Positions 42,490 to 50,497 of a DNA stretch of 64,000 bases are shown here, piece by piece (position 1 is the stretch's first letter; each line of letters starts with the position of its first letter). Both the position numbers and the translations under genes were made by a program. The stretch covers positions 62,001 to 126,000 of the forward strand of contig NZ_JADFBY010000010.1 in NCBI RefSeq assembly GCF_015223065.1. The letters run 5' to 3'. The notes beneath the pieces are model-generated. The model was given only the letters and a program-made list of their open reading frames with translations. It was not told the DNA's origin and did no database searches. The stretch comes from Mucilaginibacter sp. JRF. Lineage in GTDB: Bacteria > Bacteroidota > Bacteroidia > Sphingobacteriales > Sphingobacteriaceae.

Positions 42490-45294
42490 ATGAGTGACCA
42501 TGATTATATAAACAGCGGGAACGCTGCTTACATCGACTCTTTATACGAAAGTTATAAACAGGACCCCGAATCGGTCGATTTCGGATGGCAAAAATTCTTT
42601 GAAGGTTTTGATTTTGGAAAGGACTCACCGGCTGAACAAGCGGTAGCGGCGGACACGCCCGAGCACTTTTTAAAAGAGATAAACGTATTGAACATGATCA
42701 ACGGGTATCGTACCCGCGGCCACCTGTTCTCAAAAACTAACCCGGTGCGCGAGCGCCGCAAATACTTCCCCGGCAAGGAGCTTGACACCTTTGGGCTGAG
42801 CGAGGCTGATCTGGACACCGTATTTAATGCCGGTGTTGAATTGGGCCTTGGCGCTGCCAAACTGCGCGACATTCACCAGCTGCTGGAAGATACTTATTGC
42901 GGCCCTATTGGTGCCGAGTATCGTTACATACGTAACCCGATAAAGATAAAGTGGTTTGAGCAGCGTATGGAAAAGCAACGCAACAAGCCTGCTTTCTCTG
43001 TCGACGATAAAAAACACATTCTTAACAAGCTTACCGAGGCCGTAATATTCGAGAACTTTTTGGGCACCAAATTCCTGGGGCAAAAGCGTTTCTCGCTTGA
43101 GGGTGCCGAGGCTTTAATACCCGCCCTGGATTCAGTGATCCAAAAAGGCGCGCAAATTGGTATCGAGGAGTTCATCATTGGTATGGCTCACCGTGGCCGT
43201 TTGAACGTGCTGGCCAACATTATGGAGAAAACCTACAAGGAAATTTTCTCGGAGTTTGAAGGCAAGAATTACGATTCGGAATCACCATTTGGTGGCGACG
43301 TTAAATATCACCTGGGTTTCTCAACAGATGTTGAGGCGGCCAACGGCAAAAAGGTTCACCTGAGCCTGTGCCCTAACCCATCGCACCTTGAGGCGGTTGA
43401 CCCGGTTGTTGAAGGTTTGACCCGCTCAAAGATCGACTTTAAATACAATGGCGACTTTACCAAGATAGCCCCGATACTAATACATGGCGATGCCTCAATA
43501 GCCGGCCAGGGTATTGTTTACGAGGTATTGCAAATGGAAAAGCTGGAAGGTTACCGCACCGGTGGTACCATTCACCTGGTTATTAACAACCAGATAGGCT
43601 TTACCACCAACTTTAAGGATGCCCGCTCAAGTACTTACTGTACCGACGTTGCTAAAACCGTGCTTTCGCCGGTGTTCCACGTAAATGGTGATGATGTGGA
43701 GGCTTTGGCTTATGTAATTAACATGGCTATGGAGTACCGTCAGGTTTTCCATGACGACGTGTTTATTGATATATTGTGCTACCGTCGTTACGGCCACAAC
43801 GAGAGCGATGAGCCTAAGTTCACCCAGCCGGTATTATACAAGGCTATCGACGCGCACCCTAACCCGCGCGAAGTATATTTGAAAAAACTGATTGCCGAAG
43901 GCAGCGTTACCGAGCAATTTGTAAAAGATGCCGAAAAAACCTTCAGGGCTGAATTACAAAAAGCGCTTGACGAGGTTAAGGCACAGGATAGGTTTACCGA
44001 CCAGTTGCCGATGTTTGCCGGTGCATGGCAAGGCCTTAAACTACCAACCGAGAAAGAGTTGATGATGCCGGTAGATACATCGGTACCTGAAGCTGAACTG
44101 TTGGAGATCGGTCGCCAGATAACGGAGTTGCCTAAAGACAAGCAATTCTTTAAAAAGATAGAAAAGCTTTTTGAGGATCGTAATAAAATGGTTAACGAAA
44201 CCCGTGTGTTCGATTGGGCCATGGGTGAGTTGTTAGCATACGCATCATTATTAAAAGAAGGCCACCCGGTAAGGCTGAGCGGTGAGGACGTTAAACGCGG
44301 CACCTTCTCGCACAGGCACGCGGTACTTACCCTTGCCGAAAGCGAGAACGAGTATACCCCGCTGGAAACCGTTGCCGGTAATACACCTTTATATATCTAC
44401 AACTCTTTACTGTCAGAATACGGCGTATTGGGTTTTGAATACGGTTATGCCCTGGCTAACCCTAAAGCGTTAACCATTTGGGAAGCCCAATTCGGTGACT
44501 TTTTTAACGGTGCGCAGATCATTGTTGACCAGTACATTGCCAGTGCCGAAACTAAATGGCAACGTGGCAATGGTTTAGTAATGTTGCTGCCTCACGGTTA
44601 CGAAGGTCAGGGCCCTGAGCACTCATCAGCACGTGTTGAGCGCTTTTTAGAGCTTTGTGCCGATAACAATATCCAGGTAGCTAACTGTACCACCCCGGCC
44701 AACTTCTTCCACATACTGCGCCGCCAGATGAAACGTGGTTTCCGTAAGCCGCTGGTTATATTTACACCTAAGAGCTTGCTGCGTAACCCTAAATGTTCGT
44801 CGCCGCTTGAGGAGTTCACCAAAGGTCGTTTCCACGAATTGTATGAGGATGATTGGGCTGACCCGAAAAAAGTAAAACGTGTACTGCTTTGTACCGGTAA
44901 AATATACTACGACCTGCTTGAAAAACAACAGGCCGATAACCGTAAGGATGTTGCCATTGTTCGTATCGAGCAATTGTACCCTACCCCGGTTCACCATATC
45001 CTTAAGATAAAACAAAAGTATGCCAAGGCTACTGATTTTATCTGGGTGCAGGAAGAACCTGAGAACATGGGTGGCTGGCCATACATCTGCCGTAAGTTTC
45101 ATAACGATACTGTTTTCAAACTGCACGTTATATCACGCATTGAGGGCAGTAGTACTGCTACCGGTTACGCTAAACAGCACGCCGCGCAGCAGTTGTACAT
45201 CATCAACAAAGCGTTTGAAACCCCGGGCGATACAGAGGTTAAGAAAAGCATCGACAAAAAGACCAAGAAAATGGCCGAAACGGGAGCGGATTGA
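42490..45294 (+). CDS. sucA: 2-oxoglutarate dehydrogenase E1 component
   Basis: Thiamine-diphosphate enzyme of the TCA cycle; decarboxylates 2-oxoglutarate and passes the succinyl group to SucB. 934 residues, full length. Seen: DYINSGNAAYIDSLYESYKQ start, GMAHRGRLNVLANIM, HLSLCPNPSHLEAVDPVVEG, LIHGDASIAGQGIVYE, the ThDP-type VDILCYRRYGHNESDEP, GTFSHRHAVL, YEGQGPEHSSARVERFL and VQEEPENMGGWPYI. sucB follows on the same strand after a 160-bp repeat-rich gap. Confidence 0.97.
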   Translation: MSDHDYINSGNAAYIDSLYESYKQDPESVDFGWQKFFEGFDFGKDSPAEQAVAADTPEHFLKEINVLNMINGYRTRGHLFSKTNPVRERRKYFPGKELDTFGLSEADLDTVFNAGVELGLGAAKLRDIHQLLEDTYCGPIGAEYRYIRNPIKIKWFEQRMEKQRNKPAFSVDDKKHILNKLTEAVIFENFLGTKFLGQKRFSLEGAEALIPALDSVIQKGAQIGIEEFIIGMAHRGRLNVLANIMEKTYKEIFSEFEGKNYDSESPFGGDVKYHLGFSTDVEAANGKKVHLSLCPNPSHLEAVDPVVEGLTRSKIDFKYNGDFTKIAPILIHGDASIAGQGIVYEVLQMEKLEGYRTGGTIHLVINNQIGFTTNFKDARSSTYCTDVAKTVLSPVFHVNGDDVEALAYVINMAMEYRQVFHDDVFIDILCYRRYGHNESDEPKFTQPVLYKAIDAHPNPREVYLKKLIAEGSVTEQFVKDAEKTFRAELQKALDEVKAQDRFTDQLPMFAGAWQGLKLPTEKELMMPVDTSVPEAELLEIGRQITELPKDKQFFKKIEKLFEDRNKMVNETRVFDWAMGELLAYASLLKEGHPVRLSGEDVKRGTFSHRHAVLTLAESENEYTPLETVAGNTPLYIYNSLLSEYGVLGFEYGYALANPKALTIWEAQFGDFFNGAQIIVDQYIASAETKWQRGNGLVMLLPHGYEGQGPEHSSARVERFLELCADNNIQVANCTTPANFFHILRRQMKRGFRKPLVIFTPKSLLRNPKCSSPLEEFTKGRFHELYEDDWADPKKVKRVLLCTGKIYYDLLEKQQADNRKDVAIVRIEQLYPTPVHHILKIKQKYAKATDFIWVQEEPENMGGWPYICRKFHNDTVFKLHVISRIEGSSTATGYAKQHAAQQLYIINKAFETPGDTEVKKSIDKKTKKMAETGAD

Positions 45295-45306
45295 TATTTA
45301 TAGTTG

Positions 45307-45363
45307 ATAGTCCATGGACCATGGTCAATAGTGTAAGGCTATCGTCAATGGTCCATGGACTAT
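45307..45363. repeat. Inverted CCATGG repeat between sucA and sucB
   Basis: Perfect 16-bp arms ATAGTCCATGGACCAT (45307-45322) and ATGGTCCATGGACTAT (45348-45363); each contains the palindrome GTCCATGGAC. A TCAATAG / CTAT-TGAC decoration also repeats nearby. It could fold as a long hairpin inside the sucA-sucB transcript. Confidence 0.8.
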
Positions 45364-45394
45364 TGACCAAATACACTAAATAAAAAGCATACAA

Positions 45395-45421
45395 AATTCA
45401 CCATGGGCAATTCACCATGGG
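45395..45421. repeat. Tandem AATTCACCATGGG repeat
   Basis: AATTCACCATGGG occurs at 45395-45407 and 45409-45421 (period 14). It lies 32 bp downstream of the CCATGG hairpin and just before sucB. Confidence 0.75.
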
Positions 45422-45454
45422 GTACGGACAAATAAAATAAGTATAACTACCATT

Positions 45455-47014
45455 ATGAGTTTAGAAATAAAAGTTCCGCCGGTAGGCGAATCAATTACCG
45501 AAGTAACCCTGTCGAGCTGGATAAAAAAAGACGGCGACCAGGTAGCCATGGATGAAGTGATCGCCGAGTTAGAATCAGATAAAGCAACATTTGAGCTGAC
45601 CGCCGAGAAAGCCGGAACTTTAAAAACCATTGCTGCCGAAGGTGATACCTTAGCCATAGGCGCAGTAGTAGCCAGCATTGAGGATGGTGGAGCCGCTGCC
45701 GCCCCGGCTGATACCGATAAAGCGGATGAATCTGCACCATCAGCGCCTGCACAGGAGGCCGCTGCACCGGCACCAGCCGCTGCCGAGCCTGCAAGCGCGC
45801 TGGAAATCAAAGTTCCACCGGTGGGTGAATCAATTACTGAGGTTACCCTTTCGCGCTGGTTAAAAAAGGATGGCGAAGCCGTTGAAATGGACGAAGCCAT
45901 TGCCGAACTGGAGTCAGATAAAGCAACATTTGAACTTACTGCCGAGAAAGCAGGTACATTAAAAACCCTGGCTGCCGAAGGCGATACTTTACCAATAGGT
46001 ACAGTAGTAGCCAGCATAACAGGCGGTGGCGCTGCACCGGCAGCTGCTCCAAAGGCTGATGCTGCTCCGGCTGCGACCCCGGCTCCGGCCGCTTCTGCAT
46101 CATCAGAAAAAACTTACGCATCAGGCACTCCATCGCCTGCCGCGGCAAAAATATTGAACGAGAAAGGTGTTGATCCGCAATCGGTAAATGGTACCGGTGT
46201 TGCTGGTCGTATCACTAAAGAGGATGCGGTGAACGCTCAAAAAGCTGCCCCTGCCCCTGCTAAAACTGAAAGCAAACCTGCTGCTCCGGCTGCCGCGCCT
46301 GTTGTTGCCGGTGAACGTGGCGAGCGTCGCGAAAAAATGTCGTCGTTGCGTAAAACGGTTGCTAAGCGCTTGGTTGCCGTTAAAAATGAAACCGCGATGC
46401 TGACCACCTTTAACGAGGTTGATATGTCGCCTATTATGGAGATACGCAGCAAGTACAAAGATAAATTTAAAGAGAAGCATGGCGTTGGCTTAGGCTTTAT
46501 GTCGTTCTTCACCAAAGCGGTTACCGAGGCGTTGAAGGATTGGCCTTCAGTTGGTGCCCGTATTGATGGCGAGGAGATAGTTTACAGCAATTATGCTGAT
46601 GTATCAATCGCGGTATCGGCTCCTAAAGGTTTGGTTGTTCCGGTTATCCGCAACGCTGATAAACTGAGCCTGGCCGAGATAGAGAAAGAAGTAATTCGCC
46701 TGGCAGGTAAAGCCCGTGAGAACAAGCTGGGTATTGACGAAATGACCGGCGGTACATTCACCATTACCAATGGTGGTGTGTTCGGTTCAATGATGTCGAC
46801 CCCGATCATCAACTCACCGCAATCGGCCATTTTGGGTATGCACAACATTGTTGAGCGCCCGGTAGCAGTAAATGGTCAGGTGGTTATACGCCCGATGATG
46901 TACCTTGCCCTGTCATACGATCACCGTATTATTGACGGCCGCGAGTCGGTAAGCTTCCTGGTAAGGGTTAAGCAATTGCTTGAAGACCCTGCAAGGTTGC
47001 TGTTAGGTGTTTAA
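45455..47014 (+). CDS. sucB: Dihydrolipoyllysine-residue succinyltransferase (E2) with two lipoyl domains
   Basis: E2 core of the 2-oxoglutarate dehydrogenase complex, 519 residues. Two lipoyl domains lie in tandem: residues about 1-76 and 113-190, both with [13 protein letters not shown] and [11 protein letters not shown], whose Lys is lipoylated. Ala/Pro-rich linkers join them to a peripheral subunit-binding domain (about 224-258, [14 protein letters not shown] ... GRITKEDA) and a catalytic domain (about 288-519) with [34 protein letters not shown] and the catalytic [10 protein letters not shown]. Most SucB proteins have a single lipoyl domain; the two copies are very alike, so the duplication looks recent. 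A terminator follows. Confidence 0.95.
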   Translation: MSLEIKVPPVGESITEVTLSSWIKKDGDQVAMDEVIAELESDKATFELTAEKAGTLKTIAAEGDTLAIGAVVASIEDGGAAAAPADTDKADESAPSAPAQEAAAPAPAAAEPASALEIKVPPVGESITEVTLSRWLKKDGEAVEMDEAIAELESDKATFELTAEKAGTLKTLAAEGDTLPIGTVVASITGGGAAPAAAPKADAAPAATPAPAASASSEKTYASGTPSPAAAKILNEKGVDPQSVNGTGVAGRITKEDAVNAQKAAPAPAKTESKPAAPAAAPVVAGERGERREKMSSLRKTVAKRLVAVKNETAMLTTFNEVDMSPIMEIRSKYKDKFKEKHGVGLGFMSFFTKAVTEALKDWPSVGARIDGEEIVYSNYADVSIAVSAPKGLVVPVIRNADKLSLAEIEKEVIRLAGKARENKLGIDEMTGGTFTITNGGVFGSMMSTPIINSPQSAILGMHNIVERPVAVNGQVVIRPMMYLALSYDHRIIDGRESVSFLVRVKQLLEDPARLLLGV

Positions 47015-47034
47015 TTAAACCTATATTAAATATG

Positions 47035-47060
47035 AAAGCCCGGTTATGCCGGGCTTTTTT
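47035..47060 (+). terminator. Terminator after sucB
   Basis: Stem AAAGCCCGG (47035-47043) with CCGGGCTTT (47049-47057), 5-base loop, followed by a T run. Confidence 0.85.
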
Positions 47061-47118
47061 GTTGAATATATCTTTTGCTGAACAGGATGATATAAACGAT
47101 AGCTTTAACTTAAGATAT

Positions 47119-47478
47119 TTAGGAATGTCGAAGCAATACTTTGACGTATTCATTAAATAATTGTCCGAATAATTCTACAGAATGCTTATCACCGGCTGAA
47201 TAGAAACGAATTAACCTCGGCCAGTCATAATCGGATTTAGATGTGAAATCTTCGGCAAAGTGCTTGTTAACAAATGCTCTAAAGTTCTCGTGAAAGTCAT
47301 TAAGAGAGTCAGATTGACAGCCGGTTAAATACCCAAATATTACTAAATATATATCTTCCACCTTTGAAACCTGGTACATCGCGGGCCTTTCGGTAATAGA
47401 TAGTATAAGTTTAAATAGCTTATCCAATAATTCCTGTTTCATATTATTACTATATCTCTTTTTTACAAATTGTTCCAT
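47119..47478 (-). CDS. Small cytosolic protein of unknown function
   Basis: 119 residues (ATG 47478; ATG 47442, starting MKQELLDKLFKL, is as likely). No signal peptide or membrane segment. It reads SITERPAMYQVSKVEDIYLVI ... DWPRLIRFYSAGDKHSVELF, an arrangement (RPxMY, then W, then an acidic LFxxLFxEY) that reminds me of small immunity-type proteins, but no toxin gene is near. Lone, A+T-rich gene between sucB and the TetR/ABC1 pair. Confidence 0.6.
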   Translation of the reverse strand: MEQFVKKRYSNNMKQELLDKLFKLILSITERPAMYQVSKVEDIYLVIFGYLTGCQSDSLNDFHENFRAFVNKHFAEDFTSKSDYDWPRLIRFYSAGDKHSVELFGQLFNEYVKVLLRHS

Positions 47479-47621
47479 AAGACGATTTCCCGGAAGATAA
47501 TTTACTGAAATGTTATCAGTCGATAACTACTTCATCCTTCAGTCCCGTTTGTCATCCGGCCTTAATTATACATATTTCTAACAATAACTTGCTGTTTACT
47601 ACGTATCTTTATATAAAACCA

Positions 47622-48281
47622 ATGGCCATGGCAACAATCGAAAGCATACAAAGCGCCTATATAGATCATGTATTAACAGAGGGTTCGCAGCCCAAATCGG
47701 TTTACATATTCGCTAAGCAGAATGATACTACCGAGGAGGAGTTTTACCGATACTTCGGCTCGTTCGAGGGTGTGGAGCAAAGCATCTGGGCTGATTTCGC
47801 TAAGAAAACCCTTACCGAAATTGAGGCGCAGGAAGTTTGGGCGCAATACAGCTCGCGCGAAAAGGCGCTATCATTTTTCTATGCCTTTTTTGAGTTGCTG
47901 AAAGGCAGCCGAAGCTTCGCGGTATACAGTCTTAACACGCATGCCCGTGCATTGAGCGCGCCGGTAGTGCTCGATAAATTAAAGGTAGAATTTGAAAACT
48001 TTGCCGATGCCATATTAAAGCAAGGGCTGGAAAGCGGCGAACTATCCGACCGTAAGTTCTTCGCCAAGCGTTATAAGGATGGCTTGTGGATGCAATTCGG
48101 CTTTGTGCTTAACTTTTGGGTTAAGGATAATTCAGCAGGGTTTGAAAAAACCGACGAGGCTATCGAGAAAGGTATTAACGTAACGTTCGATTTGTTTGAG
48201 CGTACGCCGATAGATAACCTGATTGAGTACGGCAAATTCCTTTACAATAACAGTGGCTTTAAAGAAAAGGTTGGTTTTTAA
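47622..48281 (+). CDS. TetR-like regulator with divergent N-terminal helix-turn-helix
   Basis: 219 residues from ATG 47622. The N-terminal ~55 residues follow TetR spacing: a helix then PKSVYIFAKQNDTTEEEFYR with YFGSFEGVEQSIW, but the turn lacks the usual Gly-Val-Ser. The rest is all-helical and resembles TetR C-terminal domains in Bacteroidota. It precedes an ABC1-kinase gene by 44 bp on the same strand; a functional link with that kinase is likely. Confidence 0.75.
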   Translation: MAMATIESIQSAYIDHVLTEGSQPKSVYIFAKQNDTTEEEFYRYFGSFEGVEQSIWADFAKKTLTEIEAQEVWAQYSSREKALSFFYAFFELLKGSRSFAVYSLNTHARALSAPVVLDKLKVEFENFADAILKQGLESGELSDRKFFAKRYKDGLWMQFGFVLNFWVKDNSAGFEKTDEAIEKGINVTFDLFERTPIDNLIEYGKFLYNNSGFKEKVGF

Positions 48282-48325
48282 ACCAACTGTGTGAATGTAA
48301 CCCGAAAAAGGGTTTAAAAAACAAT

Positions 48326-49648
48326 ATGAGCGAAACGCCAAAAGAACAAAACAGCATACCTACCAGCAAAGTACAACGCTCGGCCAAGTTTGTTAAAACC
48401 GGCATCAAGATAGGGAGTAATTATGTTAAGCATTACTCCAAAAAGCTGTTCAATCCGGATATGGATAAAACGGAGCTTGACCTGGATAACGCTACCGACA
48501 TTTACCAGTCATTAAGCGAACTGAAAGGCAGCGCCCTAAAGGTAGCGCAAATGCTTAGTATGGATAAAAACCTGCTGCCGCAGGCGTATGTAGATAAGTT
48601 CTCGCAATCGCAATACAACGCGCCGCCATTGTCGGGGCCGCTTATTGTGCAAACCTTCCGCAAATATTTTGGAAAAACGCCCGATCAGATATACGATAGA
48701 TTTAATCCCCGTTCATCTAACGCGGCATCTATAGGCCAGGTACACCAGGCCGAACTGAATGGCAAAACACTGGCCGTTAAAATTCAATACCCCGGTGTGG
48801 GCGATAGCATATCGTCGGATCTGAAACTGGTTAAGCCTTTCGCTTTCCGATTGTTGGGCATGAACGAGCGTGAGCTGGATGTATACATGCGCGAGGTTGA
48901 GGAGCGTTTGTTGGAAGAAACGGATTACGAACTGGAAGTACGCCGCTCTATCGAATTTTCCAATGCCTGTTCTATCCTCAATAATGTGGTGTTCCCGGTG
49001 TATTACCCGGAGCTATCAAGCAAGCGTATCATCACTATGGATTGGCTGGAGGGTAAACACCTGCGCGAGTTTTTGGCTACCAACCCATCGCAGGAGTTGC
49101 GTAACCAGATAGGTCAGGCCCTATGGGATTTTTATAATTTTCAGCAGCACGAATTACGCGCCGTACATGCCGACCCGCATCCGGGTAACTTCATGATCAC
49201 CCCTGAAGGTAAATTAGGCGTAATAGATTTTGGCTGCATTAAGGAAATGCCGGACGATTTTTATACCCCGTTTTTCTCGCTCACATCAACTGATCTGCTG
49301 GATAATAAGGAGGAAACCATCAAGGCTTTCCGCCTGTTGGATATGATCCACCCTAACGACAGCGCGGCACAAATAGAATTCTATTACAATGCCTATAAGG
49401 AGATGATCAGCCTGTTCGCTATGCCATATATCAACAGCACTTTTGATTTTGGGCAAACGGTATTTTTCGATAGCCTGTATCGCTTTGGCGAGAAAATATC
49501 AAAAATGCCGGAGTTCAAACAGCCGCGTGGGGTAAAGCATTTCATCTACGTAAACCGTACCAACTTTGGCCTGTACAACATACTGCACGAGTTAAAGGCC
49601 GAGGTGCGTACCGATACCTACAAGCCACATGTAGTACTTGAATATTAA
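48326..49648 (+). CDS. ABC1/UbiB/AarF-family atypical protein kinase
   Basis: 440 residues. The family is an atypical kinase-like fold whose members support quinone or lipid metabolism. Seen: KGSALKVAQMLSMD (KxGQ-like extension), SNAASIGQVHQAELNGKTLAVKIQYPG with the nucleotide-binding Ala-rich loop and Lys, VHADPHPGNFMI (catalytic loop) and LGVIDFGCIKEM (metal-binding DFG). Only a weak C-terminal hydrophobicity is seen. Substrate unknown; Bacteroidota use menaquinone, so a ubiquinone role is unlikely. Confidence 0.9.
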   Translation: MSETPKEQNSIPTSKVQRSAKFVKTGIKIGSNYVKHYSKKLFNPDMDKTELDLDNATDIYQSLSELKGSALKVAQMLSMDKNLLPQAYVDKFSQSQYNAPPLSGPLIVQTFRKYFGKTPDQIYDRFNPRSSNAASIGQVHQAELNGKTLAVKIQYPGVGDSISSDLKLVKPFAFRLLGMNERELDVYMREVEERLLEETDYELEVRRSIEFSNACSILNNVVFPVYYPELSSKRIITMDWLEGKHLREFLATNPSQELRNQIGQALWDFYNFQQHELRAVHADPHPGNFMITPEGKLGVIDFGCIKEMPDDFYTPFFSLTSTDLLDNKEETIKAFRLLDMIHPNDSAAQIEFYYNAYKEMISLFAMPYINSTFDFGQTVFFDSLYRFGEKISKMPEFKQPRGVKHFIYVNRTNFGLYNILHELKAEVRTDTYKPHVVLEY

Positions 49649-49986
49649 TGATAATGGGGCTTAACCAGGTTGTTTCGCGTTAACGTAAATATCCGCCAGG
49701 CAATAATACCCAGGGCAGGTATACCCAGCCAATGAGCCTGAAATGAGTTACTGATATTGCCCCTGAAAAGCCATGAAATAGAATGGCCCAGGCCGCAGCC
49801 CGGGCACCACGTTATGCCCGCCATTTTTAAGGGGCATAAACTAAAATGTGTTTCTATACTTGGGGCGGTTACGGCAAGCGCTATGATGGCCGCCACCCAA
49901 AAGGTTAATTCAAAATACTTAGCGAATAATGTTTTAATCAACTTTTTCGGAATTGGTTGCGTATAGTAAAGATACACCAAATGCAC
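49645..49986 (-). CDS. DUF2752 membrane protein
   Basis: 113 residues. About two to three transmembrane segments and the family motif CPLKMAGITWCPGCGLGHSI. The Cys pairs may bind metal or form disulfides; function unknown. Its start overlaps the DUF4199 gene by about 50 bp, so the pair is likely co-expressed, and its stop overlaps the convergent ABC1-kinase gene by 4 bases. Confidence 0.82.
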   Translation of the reverse strand: MHLVYLYYTQPIPKKLIKTLFAKYFELTFWVAAIIALAVTAPSIETHFSLCPLKMAGITWCPGCGLGHSISWLFRGNISNSFQAHWLGIPALGIIAWRIFTLTRNNLVKPHYH

Positions 49987-50341
49987 TTATTACACCAACC
50001 AGCAATGCGCCGAACATACGGCCCGAGAATTCTTCAAAATTATTTCCGCTTGATACGTAATTGATAAATACAATAGCTGCAAAAACAGCCAGTATACCGC
50101 CAAAAATCAATATTTTAAAGCTTTGTACCAGCGCTTCTAAAAAGCCCATTTTACCACCAAGGTAATTGTCGCGGTAATCCTTAATAGCTATAAGCAGGCC
50201 CACAATAGGTATTAATACCGATATGTACTCGTATGGCGATGCTTTTGAGTCTTCAAGGTTATAGCCGGCTTTGTACATTATAAGTAACCAAAGGCCGCTA
50301 AAAATGCCGATAACCAATCCGGATAGTAATGCGTTTTTCAT
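49934..50341 (-). CDS. DUF4199 membrane protein
   Basis: 135 residues from ATG 50341 (MKNALLSGLVIGIFSGLWLL). About four hydrophobic segments with the VLIPIVGLLIAIKDYRDNYLGG signature of DUF4199. The longer open frame upstream has no conserved sequence. Function unknown; DUF4199 genes commonly neighbour DUF2752 or glycosyltransferase genes in Bacteroidota. Confidence 0.82.
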   Translation of the reverse strand: MKNALLSGLVIGIFSGLWLLIMYKAGYNLEDSKASPYEYISVLIPIVGLLIAIKDYRDNYLGGKMGFLEALVQSFKILIFGGILAVFAAIVFINYVSSGNNFEEFSGRMFGALLVGVISAFGVSLLYATNSEKVD

Positions 50342-50481
50342 CTCTATAAGTATAAAAGTTAGGTTAAACTGTTTTACCGATGCCTGTTGCACCAGGTAAA
50401 TAGTAAAGCGCATTTAAGCTTGTTTTGTTTGAACTTTGTGTCACAATTTGGGTTATGCTAAATAAAAGAAGCAGTTTTAAG

Positions 50482-50489
50482 TATATTTG
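50482..50489 (+). promoter_or_regulatory. -7 element of mfd
   Basis: TATATTTG fits TAnnTTTG and ends only 8 bp before the TTG start codon, so transcription would begin at or next to the start codon. Confidence 0.55.
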
Positions 50490-50497
50490 CGGCAATT

